DNA of 64,000 nucleotides, taken from the NCBI GenBank assembly GCA_009840595.1, contig VXNK01000122.1:42865-106864 (forward strand), given 5' to 3'. Shown piece after piece: positions 8,947 to 17,335 of the stretch. The notes beneath the pieces were generated by a model. The model was not told where the DNA came from. It was given only the letters and a program-made list of their open reading frames with translations, and made no database searches. Source of the stretch: Rhodospirillaceae bacterium. GTDB lineage: Bacteria > Pseudomonadota > Alphaproteobacteria > Bin65. Each line of letters opens with the position of its first letter. The first letter of the stretch is position 1. The position numbers and the translations under genes were made by a program.

Positions 8947-10212
8947 ATGGAGAACCCGCCCTTCCAAATTCACACGTGCATTCCGGAGCGGCGCGAACCC
9001 GGCTTCATCGTCCTGCCGGTCGGCAAGGCGGTGCGGGCGATTTCGCGCGATTCGGAGTTCGAGGCGCTGGTCGCGCTCGACCGTTACGGCAAAATCGCCT
9101 GGCAGTGGCGTTCGCCCGGCAACCGCTCGCTGATGGACGTCAAGCGCACGCCGCGCGACACGCTGCTGGTCTTGACCACCGACGGCTGCATCCTCGAGGT
9201 CGCGCAGTCGGGCGAGACGATCCGCGCCTGGTCCTCGCCCGGCCGCAGCCCGCAGGCGGAGAACGCGGTTCCCGTCGATACCCTGTATTTCCACCATTCG
9301 GTGCAGGAACTGCCCGACGGCAATTTCGCCGCCCTGTCGCTGACGACGCGGACCTTCGACGATTACCCGCTGTCCGAAAACGACATCGCCGGGCCGCGCG
9401 GCCGGCGCGAGCTGGCCGGCGACACGGTCGTCGAATTCACCGCCGACGGCACGGTGGTCCGCGAACACGATTTCTTCGACATCATCGACCCGCACCGCAT
9501 CGGCTACGGCCTCGACGCGCCATTCTGGACCATCGCGGAGGTTGCGCCCGGCGCCGCCGACTGGACCCATGCCAACGGGCTGATCCACGATCCGTCGGAC
9601 GACAGCTTCATCGTGACGGTGCGTCACCAGGACTGCGCCATCAAGATCGACCGGCAGAGCGGCGCGCTCAGATGGATCCTCGGCACGCCGGACGGCTGGC
9701 GCGAGCCCTGGGCGTCGAAGTTGCTCAAGCCCGCCGGCCGGCCGGACTGGTTCTGGCATCTGCACGATCCGAGCCTCATGCAGGACGGCTGCCTGCTGCT
9801 GTTCGACAACGGCGAAAGCGGCGCCTTCCCGCCGGCGCCCAAGCCGGACATCGACAGCCTGGTCAGCCGCGCCATCGCCTACCGGATCGACGAGCGGGCG
9901 ATGACCTGCGCGCCGGCCTGGTCGTTCGAGGGACCCTATTCGATGTATGTCAGCGGCGCCTGCGAACTGCCGCAGACCGGCAATATCTTCGTCACCTTCG
10001 GCGGCATCACGCTGACCCGGCCGGACGGTAGGCGGACCGACCTGCCGCCGAAAGGCTACGGCAGCGCTGAGGTGTTCGAGGTGACGCGGACGGACCCGCC
10101 CGAGGTGGTGTTCCACGCCGAACTGAACGACCGGGACAGCGACGCCGCGCAAGGCTGGGCGATCTTCCGTGCCGAACGGGTCCCGCCCGACTGGTTCGGC
10201 GGCAGCGCATGA
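8947..10212 (+). CDS. Arylsulfotransferase-family protein without visible signal peptide
   Basis: A 421-residue beta-propeller-type protein. The central region 'DWTHANGLIHDPSDDSFIVT' followed by VRHQD matches the catalytic-histidine region of ASST-type arylsulfate sulfotransferases ('HxNS...SxRHQ'). Repeated short 'LxxxD..G.' blades run through the whole length. The characterised enterobacterial enzymes are periplasmic, but no signal peptide is seen at the ATG at 8947 (MENPPFQIHTC). The upstream in-frame extension overlaps the MetE-like gene and does not look like one either. Either the enzyme is cytosolic or it is a non-catalytic propeller relative. Same operon as its neighbours. Confidence 0.72.
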   Translation: MENPPFQIHTCIPERREPGFIVLPVGKAVRAISRDSEFEALVALDRYGKIAWQWRSPGNRSLMDVKRTPRDTLLVLTTDGCILEVAQSGETIRAWSSPGRSPQAENAVPVDTLYFHHSVQELPDGNFAALSLTTRTFDDYPLSENDIAGPRGRRELAGDTVVEFTADGTVVREHDFFDIIDPHRIGYGLDAPFWTIAEVAPGAADWTHANGLIHDPSDDSFIVTVRHQDCAIKIDRQSGALRWILGTPDGWREPWASKLLKPAGRPDWFWHLHDPSLMQDGCLLLFDNGESGAFPPAPKPDIDSLVSRAIAYRIDERAMTCAPAWSFEGPYSMYVSGACELPQTGNIFVTFGGITLTRPDGRRTDLPPKGYGSAEVFEVTRTDPPEVVFHAELNDRDSDAAQGWAIFRAERVPPDWFGGSA

Positions 10213-10261
10213 CGCGCGGCGCAGGCGCACGGCGGCGGCAGGGGAAACAACGGAGGCGGCC

Positions 10262-11380
10262 ATGACGACCGGCTTGGTCTGGGACGAGCGCTTCATGTGG
10301 CACGACACCGGCACGCGCTTCGGACCCATCGGCGGGCTCGACTGGATGGAGCCCATGGAACCGCCGGAGAGCGCGCCCGGCAAGCGGCGGATCAAGAACC
10401 TGCTCGACGCCAGCGGTCTGTCCCGGTCGCTGGTCATGCTCGCGCCCGCGCCGGCCGGCGATGCCGACCTGCTGCGCGTCCATACGCAGGCGCATCTGGA
10501 CCATGTCCGACGGGTGAGCGAAGCGGGCGGCGGCAACGTCGCCCGCCGCTTCGCCACCACCCGGGTCGGCGCGGACGGGGAGGGGATCGCCCGCCTCGCC
10601 GCCGGCGCCGGGATCGCGGCGGTCGACGCCGTGCTCGCCGGCACGGTCGACAACGCCTATTGCCTGCACCGGCCGCCCGGCCATCACGCCGAGCCGGACG
10701 AGGCCATGGGCTTCTGCATCTATAGCAATGCCGCCATTGCCGGCAGCTATGCGCTGGACGCGGCCGGGCCGGCGCGCATCGCCTTCGTCGACTGGGACGC
10801 CCATCACGGCAACGGCACCCAGGCGGCCTTCTGGCACGATCCGCGCGCGCTCACGATTTCGCTGCACCAGGACTGCGCCTTCCCGCCGGACAGCGGCGCG
10901 GTCGGGGAAATCGGCGAAGGCGAGGGCGCCGGGACCAACATCAACATCCCGCTGCCGCCCGGCTCCGGCGAGGGCGCCTATCTGGCGGCGTTCGAGCGCG
11001 TCGTGCTGCCGGCGCTCACCGCCTTCCGGCCGGACATGATCTTCGTGCCCAGCGGCTTCGATTCCGGCGGCCACGATCCGCTGGCGCGTATGATGCTGAC
11101 CAGCGAGAGCTTCCGCCGGATGACGGAACTGCTGATGGCGGCGGCGGACGACCTGTGCGGCGGGCGGATTATCATGCTGCACGAGGGCGGCTATGCGCCC
11201 CATATCGTGCCCTTCATGGCGCTCGCGGTGTTCGAGGCGCTGAGCGGGGAAAAGACGGACGTCGCCGACCCCTTCCTGCCAGCGCTGGCCGGCAGCCCCT
11301 GGCAGGCCCTCCAGCCCCACCAGGACCGCGCCATCGCCGCGGCGGAGGAAGCCGGGCTGGCCGCGCTGCTGGCACGGTGA
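10262..11380 (+). CDS. Class II HDAC-like / acetylpolyamine amidohydrolase
   Basis: A 372-residue zinc amidohydrolase of the histone-deacetylase superfamily. Visible motifs are the double-His active site 'RPPGHHAEPDEAMGFC', the metal-binding 'DWDAHHGNGT', 'GFDSGGHDP' and the late 'LHEGGY' containing the transition-state tyrosine. Bacterial members deacetylate acetylpolyamines or acetylated small amides. Start at ATG 10262 with a GGAGG SD just before it. It sits between the arylsulfotransferase-like and polysaccharide-deacetylase genes, both on the same strand. The physiological substrate is not evident. Confidence 0.9.
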   Translation: MTTGLVWDERFMWHDTGTRFGPIGGLDWMEPMEPPESAPGKRRIKNLLDASGLSRSLVMLAPAPAGDADLLRVHTQAHLDHVRRVSEAGGGNVARRFATTRVGADGEGIARLAAGAGIAAVDAVLAGTVDNAYCLHRPPGHHAEPDEAMGFCIYSNAAIAGSYALDAAGPARIAFVDWDAHHGNGTQAAFWHDPRALTISLHQDCAFPPDSGAVGEIGEGEGAGTNINIPLPPGSGEGAYLAAFERVVLPALTAFRPDMIFVPSGFDSGGHDPLARMMLTSESFRRMTELLMAAADDLCGGRIIMLHEGGYAPHIVPFMALAVFEALSGEKTDVADPFLPALAGSPWQALQPHQDRAIAAAEEAGLAALLAR

Positions 11381-11522
11381 GCGGCGGACGGCGCCCCGGA
11401 TCCGAAGCGCGGCGGACCGGGCTTGCCGGCCGCGTCCTCGCCGCAGCATATCCGCCCATTGCGCTCCGGGGCAAAAATAGACACTCTCCCGGCGACGGCG
11501 ATTCCCGAGGGACGAGGACGAG

Positions 11523-12602
11523 ATGAGCGACGACAGGACCAACGATTCGATGCGGGCAGCCCGCGCTTCCGGCGGCATCGGGCCGCGCTACCAGCCGCGC
11601 TCGCTTCTCGACCGGGGCGGCCGCGGGCCCGGAGGCGGGCCGCCGCTCGCCGCGCCGAACCGCCCCGCGCCGGCCGCGGCGGCCTCGGGCGGCGGCAAGA
11701 AGGACATATTGTGCGCCATCGGGGTCGACGTCGACGCGGTCGCCGGCTGGCTCGGCTCCTACGGTGGCGAGGATTCGCCCTGCGATATCTCGCGCGGCCT
11801 GTTCTCCGGCGAGATCGGCTCGCCGCGCATGGTCCGGCTGTTCGACAAGCTCGGCATCCGGACGAGCTGGTTCATCCCCGGCCATTCGATCGAGACCTTT
11901 CCGAAGCAGATGAAGATGGTGGTGGACGCCGGCCATGAGATCGGCATGCACGGCTATTCCCACGAGAACCCGATCGCCATGACCCCGGAGCAGGAAGAGG
12001 CGGTCATGGACAAGTGCATCGAGCTGATCGAGCGGCTCTCCGGCCGCCGGCCGACCGGCTATGTCGCGCCCTGGTGGGAGTTCAGCCCGATCACCAACGA
12101 GCTGCTGCTCAAAAAGGGCATCAAGTACGACCACAGCCTGATGAACAACGATTTCCACCCCTTCTACGCCCGGGTCGGCGACAGCTGGACCAAGATCGAC
12201 TATTCGAAGAAGGCGGAGGAATGGATGAAGCCGCTGGTGCGCGGCGTCGAGACCGACCTGGTCGACATTCCGGGCAGCTGGTATCTCGACGACCTGCCGC
12301 CGATGATGTTCATCAAGTCGGCGCCGAACAGCTTCGGCTTCGTCAACCCGCGCGATATCGAGGACCTTTGGCTCCAGCAGTTCGACTGGGTCTACCGGGA
12401 ATACGATTACGCGGTCTACACGCTGACCATCCACCCGGACGTCTCGGGCCGGCCGCAGGTCCTGCTCATGCTGGAGCGGGTGTTCGACTATATCAACCAG
12501 CATGCCGGCGTGCGCTGGTGCACCTTCGACGAGATCGCCGACGATTTCATCCAGCGCTATCCGCGCGAAGGCGCGGCGCGGCCGGAATCGGTGCTCGCCT
12601 GA
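11523..12602 (+). CDS. Polysaccharide-deacetylase-family (NodB homology) hydrolase
   Basis: A 359-residue protein with a low-complexity Gly/Pro/Ala N-terminal ~55 residues followed by a NodB-type domain. [10 protein letters not shown] supplies the DD pair, '[13 protein letters not shown]' supplies the HxxxH zinc ligands, and '[10 protein letters not shown]' is the arginine-replaced substrate segment. The closest families by pattern are the cytosolic allantoinase/peptidoglycan-deacetylase-like proteins that act on amides rather than on extracellular chitin. No signal peptide is visible. The ATG at 11523 follows a GAGG-containing leader. Its position next to another zinc amidohydrolase and a CobW chaperone suggests joint metal supply. 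Confidence 0.88.
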   Translation: MSDDRTNDSMRAARASGGIGPRYQPRSLLDRGGRGPGGGPPLAAPNRPAPAAAASGGGKKDILCAIGVDVDAVAGWLGSYGGEDSPCDISRGLFSGEIGSPRMVRLFDKLGIRTSWFIPGHSIETFPKQMKMVVDAGHEIGMHGYSHENPIAMTPEQEEAVMDKCIELIERLSGRRPTGYVAPWWEFSPITNELLLKKGIKYDHSLMNNDFHPFYARVGDSWTKIDYSKKAEEWMKPLVRGVETDLVDIPGSWYLDDLPPMMFIKSAPNSFGFVNPRDIEDLWLQQFDWVYREYDYAVYTLTIHPDVSGRPQVLLMLERVFDYINQHAGVRWCTFDEIADDFIQRYPREGAARPESVLA

Positions 12603-12645
12603 TCGGCCGGCCGCGCCGGGGCGGCCCCGCACGGGCAGGCCGGCC

Positions 12646-12966
12646 ATGTGCAGCCTGTGCGGCGTGCTCGGCGGGCGCGGCCACTGGACCGAGAGCAGCT
12701 CTTCGCCCGAGGCCTTCGCCAGCCGGCAGGAAGAGGTCACGCGGCGGCGCGAGCGCCAGGAGCGCATCCGCCTCGCCAACCGGATTCTCGGCCATTACGG
12801 CCTGAAGCTCGCGGATTTCAGCGGCGGTTCCTATGTGCTCTCGACCCGCACCGGCCGCTCGAAGATCGTCGACAACATCACCGAGGTCTGGATCGCGGCC
12901 GAAGCCATGACCGGCAACGAGTGCGATCCGCTCGATCCGCGGCTGCTCGGCGGCCTGTCGGCATGA
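12646..12966 (+). CDS. Small conserved CxxC protein next to CobW
   Basis: A 106-residue protein beginning MCSLCGVLGGRGHWTE, with a CxxC at residues 2-5. It has a charged helical middle (RQEEVTRRRERQERIRLANRIL) and a C-terminus 'IVDNITEVWIAAE'. Small proteins with this N-terminus are found next to CobW-type GTPases in Alphaproteobacteria. I recognise the association but no defined function. The CxxC could take a metal from the neighbouring chaperone. Start ATG 12646, 43 bases after the deacetylase stop. It is read in a different frame from the open frame that extends upstream. Confidence 0.7.
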   Translation: MCSLCGVLGGRGHWTESSSSPEAFASRQEEVTRRRERQERIRLANRILGHYGLKLADFSGGSYVLSTRTGRSKIVDNITEVWIAAEAMTGNECDPLDPRLLGGLSA

Positions 12967-12991
12967 CGGTGCGGGCGCGGGGACAGCCGCC

Positions 12992-14038
12992 ATGACGGCC
13001 TACGACACGCTGATCCCGATCAACATCGTCACCGGTTTCCTCGGCAGCGGTAAGACGACCCTGCTGGCCCGGCTGCTCAAATCGCCCGCCCTGCGCGACA
13101 CCGCCGTCCTCATCAACGAGTTCGGCGAGGTCGGACTCGACCATCACCTGATCGAGCATGCCGAGGAAAGCGTCCTGCTGATGGACAGCGGCTGCCTGTG
13201 CTGCGCCATCCGCGGCGACCTGCAGGGCGCGCTGAGGGGCCTGTTCTCCCAGCGCGAGCGCGGCGAGATCCCGGCCTTCCGGCGCGTCGCCATCGAGACG
13301 TCCGGCCTCGCCGACCCGACGCCCATCGCCTATACGATCCTCGCCGAGCCGGTGCTTCAGCACCATTTCCGGCTCGGCAGCGTCGTCACCGTGGTCGATG
13401 CGGTGAACGGGGTGGCGCAGTTGCAGCGCCATCCCGAATCGGTCAAGCAGGCGGCGATCGCCGACCGCTTCGTGCTGACCAAATCGGCGATGGCGGACGA
13501 CGGCGGCCGGGCCGCCCGCGCCGCGGTGCGCGACATCAACGCCGCCGCGCCGGTCCTCGACCTCGACGCCGAACCGCTCGATCCCGATGCCCTGCTGACC
13601 GGCGACCTTTACGCGCCCGGCGGCAAGCGGCGCGAGGTCGCCGGCTGGCTGGACGGCTTCGCCGGGGTGTCCGGCGAGGCTGCCGACCATACTCATGACC
13701 ATACCCACGACCACAGCCACGACCACAGCCACGGGGTCGGCTCCTTCTGCCTGCGGTTCGACGGGCCGATGGACTGGACCGCGTTCGGCCTGTGGATGAG
13801 CATGCTGCTCAACCGCCACGGCGAGCGGGTCCTGCGCGTCAAGGGCATGCTGAACGTCGCCGGCGTCGCCGACCCGGTGCTGATCAACGGCGTCCAGCAT
13901 ATCGTCCATCCGCCGACCCACATGAGCGGCTGGCCCGACGGCGACCGCCGCTCGCGCATCGTCTTCATCGTGCAGGATATGGACCGCGCCGTGATCGAGG
14001 ACTCGCTCGCGGCCTTCAACGCCCTGGCCGCGGCGTAG
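12992..14038 (+). CDS. CobW/COG0523-family GTPase metallochaperone
   Basis: A 348-residue P-loop protein. It has a Walker A GFLGSGKTT near residues 10-18, then the diagnostic CLCC metal motif in 'DSGCLCCAIRGDL', and a Walker B/'ETSGLADPTP' switch. The region around residues 231-246 is a His/Asp repeat (DHTHDHTHDHSHDHSH) expected to bind Zn or a similar ion. The C-terminal CobW_C domain follows. The family loads metals into client enzymes at the cost of GTP. It is the last gene of the plus-strand run that contains two zinc-dependent amide hydrolases and a zinc MetE-like protein, all plausible clients (inference). Confidence 0.92.
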   Translation: MTAYDTLIPINIVTGFLGSGKTTLLARLLKSPALRDTAVLINEFGEVGLDHHLIEHAEESVLLMDSGCLCCAIRGDLQGALRGLFSQRERGEIPAFRRVAIETSGLADPTPIAYTILAEPVLQHHFRLGSVVTVVDAVNGVAQLQRHPESVKQAAIADRFVLTKSAMADDGGRAARAAVRDINAAAPVLDLDAEPLDPDALLTGDLYAPGGKRREVAGWLDGFAGVSGEAADHTHDHTHDHSHDHSHGVGSFCLRFDGPMDWTAFGLWMSMLLNRHGERVLRVKGMLNVAGVADPVLINGVQHIVHPPTHMSGWPDGDRRSRIVFIVQDMDRAVIEDSLAAFNALAAA

Positions 14039-14052
14039 GGCGGGCGCCGGCC

Positions 14053-14565
14053 TTACTCCACCCTGTCGCGCCGTTCGCCCCTGTCGCCCTTTTCGCCCTT
14101 GCGCCACTTGTGTTTCTTGCCGCGCGGCCGGTAGGCCTGGCTGTAGAAGCGCTGGCGCTGGTCCGGCGTCAGGGACTCGGCGATCTGCCGGACCAGGGCG
14201 TGCAGGGCGGCCTGGGCTTCGCCGCGGGCCCGTTGCAGGCTGCGGAAGCCGGACTCGACCGCTTCGGGCGATACGGCGCCGTCGCGGATGCGCCGCCTGA
14301 GATCCCGCCGCGCGGCGCGGATGGCCTGGATCTTGGCGCGGATCTGCGGATGCTTCTCTTCCAGCAGGGCGCGGGCGCGCGCGCGCTGCGGTTCGTCGAG
14401 GTCGTCGACCGCGCGGTACAGGCGGAAGGCCGTGCGCGGCCCGGGGCTGCGCCCGATTTCCGGTCCGCCCCAATGAGCGATGACGCTGGCCGCGATGATC
14501 CCGACGACGAACAGGTTCAGCGCGCCGGAAACGATCAGCAGAATGATGAGCGTGCGGCGGGTCAC
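14053..14565 (-). CDS. Periplasmic heavy-metal sensor / CpxP-Spy-like protein
   Basis: A 170-residue protein with an N-terminal membrane anchor (about residues 5-25, 'LIILLIVSGALNLFVVGIIA'). A basic helical periplasmic domain follows, with 'FRLYRAVDDLDEPQRARARALL' and 'SLTPDQRQRFYSQAY', typical of the LTxxQ/Metal_resist family. The tail is very basic (KKHKWRKGEKGDRGERR). It starts at a GTG at 14565 that overlaps the stop of the anti-sigma gene (GTGA). In related operons this protein is the periplasmic sensor or partner of an ECF sigma/anti-sigma pair. Confidence 0.82.
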   Translation of the reverse strand: MTRRTLIILLIVSGALNLFVVGIIAASVIAHWGGPEIGRSPGPRTAFRLYRAVDDLDEPQRARARALLEEKHPQIRAKIQAIRAARRDLRRRIRDGAVSPEAVESGFRSLQRARGEAQAALHALVRQIAESLTPDQRQRFYSQAYRPRGKKHKWRKGEKGDRGERRDRVE

Positions 14566-15071
14566 TCGGCAAAGCCTCCGAATCGGCCGGCGTCGCCGTT
14601 TTCCTCGAGCGCGGCGAGGGAGGCCAGTTCGGTCTCCAGGCCTGCCGCCCGGCTCTCGCCGATCCCGACGACCGGCACCGGCGACCACATGCCGACCATG
14701 ACCCCCAGGAGCATGGCGCAGGCCAGGGCGCCCGCCGGCTTGAAGAAGGCAGGAGTCCAGATCGGCCCGGCCCAGCCGGCCAGACCGGGCCGGGTCCGTC
14801 GCGCCGCCTCGAGGACCGTCCCGGCCAGCGCGGCGGAGGGCGCGGGCGGCACCGTGCTGTCCAGCGCCCGATCCAGGGCGCGGGCGGCGCCCAGGGATTG
14901 CAGCGCCGCCGCGTCGCCGGAGTCGATGAGCGCCCAGGCGGCGGCGCGGCGCGGGTCTCCGGCCGGCCAGCGCGCCGGATCGGCGCCGTAGGCGTCGAGC
15001 AGGTCCTCGAGCGCCCGGACGGCCGCTTCCCTGCCCGGTTCGGTCCCGTTTGCGGTCCCGTTTGCAGTCAC
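14562..15071 (-). CDS. Probable anti-sigma factor (single-pass membrane)
   Basis: A 169-residue protein with a cytosolic N-terminal half ('LEDLLDAYGADPARWPAGD', then 'ALDRALDS') and one membrane helix at about residues 112-132. A short periplasmic tail follows. The 'LLDAYGADPARWP' segment is common in uncharacterised alphaproteobacterial proteins encoded directly after ECF sigma genes. No HxxxCxxC zinc anti-sigma motif is present. Position (10 bases after the sigma gene, overlapping the sensor gene) is the main reason for the anti-sigma call. Confidence 0.68.
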   Translation of the reverse strand: MTANGTANGTEPGREAAVRALEDLLDAYGADPARWPAGDPRRAAAWALIDSGDAAALQSLGAARALDRALDSTVPPAPSAALAGTVLEAARRTRPGLAGWAGPIWTPAFFKPAGALACAMLLGVMVGMWSPVPVVGIGESRAAGLETELASLAALEENGDAGRFGGFAE

Positions 15072-15081
15072 GGCGCGGTCC

Positions 15082-15747
15082 TCACGATACGAACTCCTCG
15101 AGAAGGTCCGGTTTCAGGGCCGTCAGGCGCTGGCGCAGCGTCCGCCGGCCGCGCGCCAGCAGCGATTCCACCGCTTCGACGCTGACTTCGAGGACCGCCG
15201 CGGTCTCGCCGTTGCTCATCCCGTCGAAATGGACCATGGCGATGGCCGCGCGCTGCCGGTCGGGCAGCGCCGCCAGGGCCCGGCGGACGATGGCGGAAAC
15301 TTCCTGCGCCAGCAGGTTGCGCTCCGGGCCGGAGGCCGGGTCCTCCAGGTCCAGGTTGGCGACATCCTCGCCCGGCCGCGCCCGGCGGTGCAGGTCGATG
15401 CACCGGTTGTAGGCGACCCGGCGCAGCCAGGTGCCGATCTGCGCCTTCGGCTTCCAGCGCGGCGCCTGGCGCCACAGCTTCAGCATGGCGTCCTGGGCGA
15501 CGTCCTCGGCGGTCGCCCGGTCGCCGGCCAGGCGCCAGGCGAAGGCGACGAGGCCGGGCAGATGCCGGTCCATGACGGCGCGGTAGGCGGCCGGGTCGCC
15601 CGCAACGACCCGGCCCATCAGCGCCGCATCGGCGGCAATGGCCGCCTTGTCGGCCGCCGCCCGCGCAGGTGTCCCGGACAGCGTCATCCGGGACGGAAGA
15701 TCCTGCGCCGGGGCGAAGGGCGCTGCGGACAGGGCGGTAGCACGCAC
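15082..15747 (-). CDS. ECF-type RNA polymerase sigma factor
   Basis: A 221-residue (GTG start at 15747) or 201-residue (ATG at 15687) sigma-70 family protein. Region 2 is 'FAWRLAGDRATAEDVAQDAMLKLWR' with 'IGTWLRRVAYNRCIDLHRR', and region 4 is 'LPDRQRAAIAMVHFDGMSNGETAAVLEVSVEAVESLLARGRRTLR'-like (about residues 155-205). Region 3 is absent, as expected for the extracytoplasmic-function class. It is encoded in a minus-strand operon with a probable membrane anti-sigma factor and a periplasmic CpxP-like sensor downstream and a six-EF-hand protein 25 bases upstream. The regulon is unknown. Confidence 0.9.
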   Translation of the reverse strand: MRATALSAAPFAPAQDLPSRMTLSGTPARAAADKAAIAADAALMGRVVAGDPAAYRAVMDRHLPGLVAFAWRLAGDRATAEDVAQDAMLKLWRQAPRWKPKAQIGTWLRRVAYNRCIDLHRRARPGEDVANLDLEDPASGPERNLLAQEVSAIVRRALAALPDRQRAAIAMVHFDGMSNGETAAVLEVSVEAVESLLARGRRTLRQRLTALKPDLLEEFVS

Positions 15748-15772
15748 GTCGGTTCCCGTTCGGTTGCCGCGC

Positions 15773-16450
15773 CTAGCGTCCGGATTCGGGGTGGTGGTCG
15801 CGGTGGTGGCCGTGGCGGCCGAAGTGCCGGCGCGCCTGCCGCATCTCTTTCCGGGTGACGGCGCCGTCGCCGTCGCCGTCCAGGCGCAGGAAGATCAGGC
15901 TGCCCAGCGCATCGAATTCCGCGCGGGTCACCTTGCCGTCGCGGTTCAGGTCCGGGCGGCGGTGCATCGCGCGGCGCTTGTGGCCGTGCCAGCGATGGTA
16001 GCGCTTGCGGCGGTCGCCGCGGCCGTAATACGCCAGCATGCGTTCGCGAACCTTCTCGAAGGCGGCGTCGAATTCCGCCTTGTCGACCGCGCCGTCCTTG
16101 TCGGCGTCGATCCGTTCGAAGGCCGCCTTGCGCCGGGCGACATATTCCTCGACGCCGAGCTTGCCGTTGCCGTCGCCGTCGAGCGCCTTGAACCGGGCGT
16201 CGCGGAAGCGCGCCGGCCAGGCCCGCCGCCACGCGCGCAGTTCGGATACCTCGAGCGCACCGTCCTTGTTCGCGTCGATCGCGGCGAACCGGGCGTTGCG
16301 CGCGGCGTCGAATTCGGCCCGGGTGACCGCGCCATCCTTGTCGGCGTCGGCCCGGTCGAACAGGCGCAGGCCGCGATGGGCGTCGGCGGGGGCAGCGGCG
16401 GCGGTCAGGCCGATCAGCCCGGCGGCGAGCAGGAGGGGAAGGGATTTCAT
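15773..16450 (-). CDS. Exported protein with six EF-hand calcium-binding loops
   Basis: A 225-residue protein with a signal peptide (about 1-24, ending ADA). Six canonical EF-hand loops start at residues 35, 59, 91, 115, 167 and 191, each of the form DxDxDGxxxxxE (for example DADKDGAVTRAE). A very basic, His-rich linker (RRKRYHRWHGHKRR) separates loops 4 and 5, and the C-terminus is His-rich. It would be a periplasmic calcium binder. It precedes the ECF sigma gene by 25 bases, so calcium or envelope status may feed into that regulator (inference). Start ATG 16450. Confidence 0.9.
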   Translation of the reverse strand: MKSLPLLLAAGLIGLTAAAAPADAHRGLRLFDRADADKDGAVTRAEFDAARNARFAAIDANKDGALEVSELRAWRRAWPARFRDARFKALDGDGNGKLGVEEYVARRKAAFERIDADKDGAVDKAEFDAAFEKVRERMLAYYGRGDRRKRYHRWHGHKRRAMHRRPDLNRDGKVTRAEFDALGSLIFLRLDGDGDGAVTRKEMRQARRHFGRHGHHRDHHPESGR

Positions 16451-16574
16451 GGCGAAGCGGTCTCCCGTGTCTGGTCCGGGCGGTCGAACCGGGGCGTCGA
16501 CGACCCTCTGATCCCGGTACGCCGCGCCCGGCCGATTCCGTCGCCGGATGGCGGCGCGGTCAAGTCCTGCGCAA

Positions 16575-17333
16575 TCAGGGCCGGCGCCGGGCAAGGCCGT
16601 GTCGGGCAACAACCGTCGGCCGGAAGCCGGCGCCGGCGATCTCCATGACCAGCTTCGCTTTCACGGCGTCGCCGAAGCTCTTGAAGCCGCGCGCCACGAC
16701 GATGAAGGCGCCGGGCCCGCCGATCACCCGTTCGAAATAGTAGCGGTCGAGGTCCTTCGGCGGCGGCAGGCCCCACGGGTTGGGCCGGTCGTTGACGATC
16801 GGCAGGCCGTTGATCGTCACGCCGGCCGCGAGGGCCCGCGCGCGCGCCGGCGCCAGCGGGCCGCCATTGTTGTTCCGGCCGTCGCCCGAAAGGTCGAGCA
16901 CCTTGCGCGCCCCGCGATGGGGGTTGGCCCGGAACAGGCCGAGCGCGTAGTCGATGGCGGTGCTGATCGAGGTCCAGCGCTCGGTCGATACCGGGTATTC
17001 GGCGATCGTCGCGGCAAAGGCTCTGGCCGTCGCCATGTCGCGCACCACCGTCCAGTCGGCGACGACATTCTGAAAATGCGCGCCGGCCCATTCCATGTAG
17101 GTAACGGCGACCCTGCGCCGCTCGCCGCTGGTGATGACCCGGACGACCTGCGGGTCGACCAGCGCCGTCAGATAGCCCTGCCGCTGGAGCCGGGCCTCGA
17201 CATGATCGACGCTGCCGGAAATATCGACGGCGAGGACGAGTTCGAGATCGACGTCTTCGGCGAACGCGGGCGCAGGCAGCGCCGCCGGCAGCAGGCCGGC
17301 GAGAACGGCCAGGCAGCGTGCGGCGCGGCGCAT
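16575..17333 (-). CDS. Exported DUF1194 / von Willebrand A-like protein
   Basis: A 252-residue protein with a signal peptide ending near PAFA. A VWA-type domain follows, opening with 'LELVLAVDISGSVD', whose DxSGS is a metal-ion-dependent adhesion motif. The phrases 'ISTAIDYALGLFRANPHRG', then 'LDLSGDGRNNNGG', and 'PWGLPPPKDLDRYYFERVIGGPGAF' are typical of DUF1194. The ATG at 17333 has an AGGG SD and lies two bases after the msrP stop. Function unknown. Co-transcription with msrP and the EF-hand gene is likely. Confidence 0.85.
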   Translation of the reverse strand: MRRAARCLAVLAGLLPAALPAPAFAEDVDLELVLAVDISGSVDHVEARLQRQGYLTALVDPQVVRVITSGERRRVAVTYMEWAGAHFQNVVADWTVVRDMATARAFAATIAEYPVSTERWTSISTAIDYALGLFRANPHRGARKVLDLSGDGRNNNGGPLAPARARALAAGVTINGLPIVNDRPNPWGLPPPKDLDRYYFERVIGGPGAFIVVARGFKSFGDAVKAKLVMEIAGAGFRPTVVARHGLARRRP

Positions 17334-17335
17334 CC

